Of a DNA stretch of 8,440 bases, positions 7,348 to 8,440 are shown piece after piece. The notes beneath the pieces were generated by a model. That model had not been told where the DNA came from and did not search any database. It saw only the letters and a list, made by a program, of their open reading frames with translations. The stretch comes from Anaerolineae bacterium (lineage in GTDB: Bacteria > Chloroflexota > Anaerolineae > Aggregatilineales > UBA2796), in NCBI GenBank assembly GCA_020851855.1, contig JADZBY010000652.1, positions 1-8,440 of the forward strand. The letters run 5' to 3'. The translations under genes and the position numbers were made by a program. How positions within the stretch are numbered: position 1 is the stretch's first letter; each line of letters starts with the position of its first letter.

Positions 7348-8363
7348 CTCACGATTCCTTTGGTTACACGCATGAACACGGCTTCCAGGTCATGCGCTTC
7401 TTCGTTGAAATTGAGGACCGGGATATTCTGCACCGCCAACGTCTGGATCATGTCGGTGAGGACCTGATCGGCGCCATTGAAGGCGATACGCAGGCGCGGG
7501 CGGCCCGCATCGTCGGGCATGTCAGCGGCTTCGATCACGGCGGGCATCTGGAGCAATTCGCGTTTGGCGTCCTCGGCGCGCCCGGCGAGTGTAATCACCA
7601 CTTCCCGGCTAGCCATCCAGCGGCGGCGCACGTCGTCCATGCGGCCCTGCACGACCAGCTGCCCAGCCTCGATGATGCCGATGTGGGTGCAAATCTCGCT
7701 CACGTCGGCCAGGATGTGCGTCGAAAAGAAGATGGTCTTGCCCATGCGCGCCAATTCGACCAGCAGCTCGCGAATCTCGATCCGGGCGCGCGGGTCCAGC
7801 CCGGACGCCGGCTCGTCCAGGATGAGCACCTGCGGATCGTGGACCAGCGTGCGCGCCAGACACAGGCGTTGCTTCATGCCCCGGCTGAGCTTGTCGACCA
7901 TGTCGTCGCGGCGGTGGCCGAGGTCAACCAGATCGAGCAGGTCATTGATCATGGCCGGGCGGTCGCTCTCTGGAATATCGTAGCAGGCGGCGAAAAAGTC
8001 GAGATATTCCCAGACCTTCATGTCGTCGTACACGCCGAAATAGTCGGGCATGTAGCCGATCAGCCGCCGCACGGCGCGTGGGTCTTTGGTGACCTCGTGC
8101 CCGGCCACGAACGCCTGACCGGACGTCGGCAGCAGCAATGTGGTCAGGATGCGCATGGTGCTCGTTTTGCCCGCGCCGTTTGGCCCGGCGAACCCGTAGA
8201 TCGCGCCGCGTGGGACCTGAAGCGACAGGTTGTTGACCGCCGTCAGGTCGCCATAACGCTTGACCAGCCCGCGCGTCTCGATCATCAGGTCGCCCTCGAA
8301 GGTGGTGATGAAACGCTGGTCGGCCTGTTCTGCGAGATCACGTTGCGCCGCGTTATCGGCCAT
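7344..8363 (-). CDS. ABC transporter ATP-binding protein
   Basis: A 339-residue ABC ATPase that should energise the permease encoded next. Motifs in order are Walker A GPNGAGKT (60-67), a Q-loop region IGYMPDYFGVYDDM (102-115) with D107 where glutamine is usual, signature LSRGMKQRL (159-167) instead of LSGGQ, Walker B VLILDEP (179-185), D-loop SGLD (187-190) and the switch histidine in STH (H216). The core is followed by a C-terminal domain (about 250-339) ending DLEAVFMRVTKG, common in ATPases paired with ABC-2 permeases. The ATG at 8363 has AAGGA eight bases upstream; the conserved fold starts at IETRGLVKRYG (28-38), so ATG at 8285 (codon 27), which has GAGG upstream, is the alternative and would remove 26 hydrophilic residues. 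The stop overlaps the permease start. Active ATPase function is likely since catalytic residues K66, D183, E184 and H216 are intact. Confidence 0.96.
   Translation of the reverse strand: MADNAAQRDLAEQADQRFITTFEGDLMIETRGLVKRYGDLTAVNNLSLQVPRGAIYGFAGPNGAGKTSTMRILTTLLLPTSGQAFVAGHEVTKDPRAVRRLIGYMPDYFGVYDDMKVWEYLDFFAACYDIPESDRPAMINDLLDLVDLGHRRDDMVDKLSRGMKQRLCLARTLVHDPQVLILDEPASGLDPRARIEIRELLVELARMGKTIFFSTHILADVSEICTHIGIIEAGQLVVQGRMDDVRRRWMASREVVITLAGRAEDAKRELLQMPAVIEAADMPDDAGRPRLRIAFNGADQVLTDMIQTLAVQNIPVLNFNEEAHDLEAVFMRVTKGIVS
7356..7360 (-). promoter_or_regulatory. Ribosome binding site of the permease gene
   Basis: AAGGA lies inside the last codons of the ATPase gene, eight bases before the TTG at 7347. 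It has the same core and spacing as the site before the ATPase gene and supports the TTG start. Confidence 0.6.
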
Positions 8364-8371
8364 GCTGCTCG

Positions 8372-8376
8372 TCCTT
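8372..8376 (-). promoter_or_regulatory. Ribosome binding site of the ABC ATPase gene
   Basis: AAGGA lies eight bases before ATG 8363 and favours that start over the internal ATG at 8285. Confidence 0.6.
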
Positions 8377-8392
8377 CAACACTCGGTAATCG

Positions 8393-8440
8393 TTACGACG
8401 TGTTCGGTTCGTCCGTTGTTCCCGGCCAGAGAATCTCATC
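8393..8440 (-). CDS. Possible C-terminal end of an upstream gene
   Basis: In one minus-strand frame the window edge is open for 15 codons, reading DEILWPGTTDEPNTS, then TAA at 8395-8393, 29 bases before the ABC ATPase start. The composition suits a protein tail, and the operon's tight packing makes an upstream gene likely. The segment is too short to identify or confirm; a second frame over the same bases is also open into the ATPase start. Confidence 0.3.
   Translation of the reverse strand, partial: DEILWPGTTDEPNTS

Noticed and set aside
8353..8439. 28-residue minus-strand ORF overlapping the ATPase start
   Set aside because: It is short, Arg-rich and without a ribosome site in the window. 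The other open frame, ending at 8393, looks more like a real protein tail, though neither is proven.
8364..8440. Operon promoter upstream of the ABC ATPase
   Set aside because: I see no convincing promoter boxes, and the segment may encode the end of an upstream gene, so the promoter is probably outside the window.

Overview
The window reads as one compact operon of a GC-rich bacterium, with every convincing gene on the minus strand, so transcription runs from position 8440 towards position 1. The GC bias at third codon positions, the ABC ATPase with an IGYMPD Q-loop, and the GT-C glycosyltransferase with a soluble C-terminal domain ending in a YHPANG-type motif all recall Chloroflexota (Anaerolineae-like). 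That assignment is an inference from protein style, not from a marker gene.

In transcription order the window holds: the possible last 15 codons of an upstream gene (8393-8440); an ABC transporter ATPase (7344-8363); an ABC-2 type permease (6376-7347); a 652-residue membrane-anchored, Ala/Gln-rich helical protein with a long Gly/Ser/Gln/Asp low-complexity region (4412-6370); a small predicted lipoprotein (3874-4440); a MoxR-family AAA+ ATPase (2824-3837); a DUF58 protein with a von Willebrand A-type fold (1904-2815); and a GT39-like membrane glycosyltransferase (1-1907) that runs off the left edge. The glycosyltransferase is open for 635 codons without a stop and is easily missed because it has no stop codon inside the window and probably starts with TTG. 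Junctions are a 4-base overlap, a 5-base gap, a 29-base overlap, a 36-base gap, an 8-base gap and a 4-base overlap. No gene-free stretch exceeds 77 bases, and I see no terminator, RNA gene, mobile element or CRISPR.

How the genes may work together: the ATPase and permease would form an exporter or ABC-2 type envelope machine. MoxR and DUF58 are a known partner pair, thought to act as a AAA+/vWA chaperone that remodels or matures other proteins. The 652-residue protein has membrane anchors plus a long helical part and occupies the place where membrane partner proteins of MoxR/DUF58 often lie. The lipoprotein is predicted to sit on the outer face of the membrane, and the glycosyltransferase would transfer sugar from a polyprenyl-phosphate donor on that same face. 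The combination suggests an envelope assembly or secretion module, but its substrate cannot be read from the sequence.

The points most worth a second look are the operon as a unit, the architecture of the 652-residue protein, two TTGA stop/start couplings, a Leu where the MIDAS Thr of the DUF58 protein is expected, and a non-standard Q-loop and signature motif in the ABC ATPase.
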